A DNA stretch of 12,947 nucleotides, taken from Devosia equisanguinis. GTDB lineage: Bacteria > Pseudomonadota > Alphaproteobacteria > Rhizobiales > Devosiaceae. Positions 12,575-12,947 of this stretch are shown in pieces (the first letter of the stretch is position 1; every line of letters begins with the position of its first letter). The notes under the pieces were generated by a model. It was not told the origin of the DNA and did not search any database. It worked only from the letters and a program-made list of their open reading frames with translations. Made by a program: the position numbers and the translations under genes. The stretch spans positions 1 to 12,947 of the forward strand of contig CAMDAL010000079.1 in the NCBI GenBank assembly GCA_945888565.1, read 5' to 3'.

Positions 12575-12947
12575 ATGCGTTCCCTAACGCCCATTTTCGC
12601 CGTGCTGCGCGCCGCCGCACTGGTGGTTCTCGTCGTGGCGGTGGCCGCCTGTGCGCGCAACGGCGCCGGCGGGGTCGGGGTCGGCAATACGCCCGGCGGC
12701 GGCGCCCCGGGCAGCCAGCAGGAATTCCTCGTATCGGTCGGTGACCGCGTGTTCTTCGAGACGGACTCGTCCAGCCTCACCCCGACTGCCATGTCGACGC
12801 TCGACAAGCAGGCCGCCTGGCTCAACAAGTACAACCAGTACCGCATCATGCTCGAAGGCCATGCCGACGAGCGCGGCACCCGCGAATACCACCTTGCGCT
12901 GGGCGCCCGCCGCGCCAATGCGGTGAAGGAATATCTGGTCAGCCAGG
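12575..12947 (+). CDS. pal: Peptidoglycan-associated lipoprotein Pal (5' part)
   Basis: The first 124 codons of pal; the window ends inside the gene. A lipoprotein signal with lipobox AVAAC puts the lipidated cysteine at C26, and no Asp follows at +2, so outer-membrane sorting is expected. A Gly-rich linker (about 30-46) leads to the OmpA-like domain, with VFFETDSSSLT (59-69) and LEGHADERGTREYHLALG (93-110), then ARRANAVKEYL. This domain binds the diaminopimelate stem of peptidoglycan. The usual Asn after EY is His here (H106). The start has AGGAGA (12561-12566) eight bases upstream. It completes the Tol-Pal set with tolQRAB. Confidence 0.95.
   Translation, partial: MRSLTPIFAVLRAAALVVLVVAVAACARNGAGGVGVGNTPGGGAPGSQQEFLVSVGDRVFFETDSSSLTPTAMSTLDKQAAWLNKYNQYRIMLEGHADERGTREYHLALGARRANAVKEYLVSQ

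Noticed and set aside
1..12947. CRISPR arrays, tRNA genes, transposases, attachment sites
   Set aside because: No regularly spaced repeats, cloverleaf sequences, transposase frames or flanking direct repeats were seen on reading both strands.

Overview
The window is a GC-rich stretch of ordinary chromosome from an alphaproteobacterium. The gene order fits Hyphomicrobiales: 6S RNA, 5-formyl-THF cyclo-ligase, YmdB-type phosphoesterase, yebC, ruvCAB, then ybgC and tolQRAB-pal. Protein wording suggests a Devosia-like organism, but that is a guess from memory. Core genes look intact, and most co-directional neighbours touch or overlap by a few bases.

Region 1 (1-409) is the end of a ParD/ParE-type toxin-antitoxin module; the antitoxin is cut by the window edge. 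Region 2 (about 500-2121) starts with a clear 6S RNA gene with its own sigma70-type promoter, followed by 5-formyl-THF cyclo-ligase and a YmdB/TIGR00282 phosphoesterase in an overlapping pair. Region 3 (2128-2949) is yebC behind a good promoter. Region 4 (2967-4591, minus strand) holds two paralogous membrane diguanylate cyclases of the same build, each with an active site and an RxxD inhibitory site.

Region 5 (4754-8583) is a tightly packed plus-strand unit: ruvC, ruvA, then an AbrB/VapB-VapC toxin-antitoxin pair wedged in front of ruvB, then ruvB, a NUDIX hydrolase and the YbgC thioesterase. The vapBC pair has lower GC than its surroundings, and its toxin stop codon overlaps the ruvB start codon. 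After a probable intrinsic terminator and a 170-base gap comes region 6 (8754-12947): tolQ, tolR, tolA, tolB and, after a structured 192-base gap, the start of pal. These encode the Tol-Pal envelope machine: an inner-membrane proton-driven motor (TolQR), a spanning arm (TolA), a periplasmic propeller (TolB) and an outer-membrane lipoprotein (Pal).

I found no convincing undescribed multi-gene system. The points most worth following are the vapBC pair coupled to ruvB, the twin-arginine-like signal on TolB, the mutually exclusive hairpins between tolB and pal, and the Cys/His cluster in the NUDIX protein.
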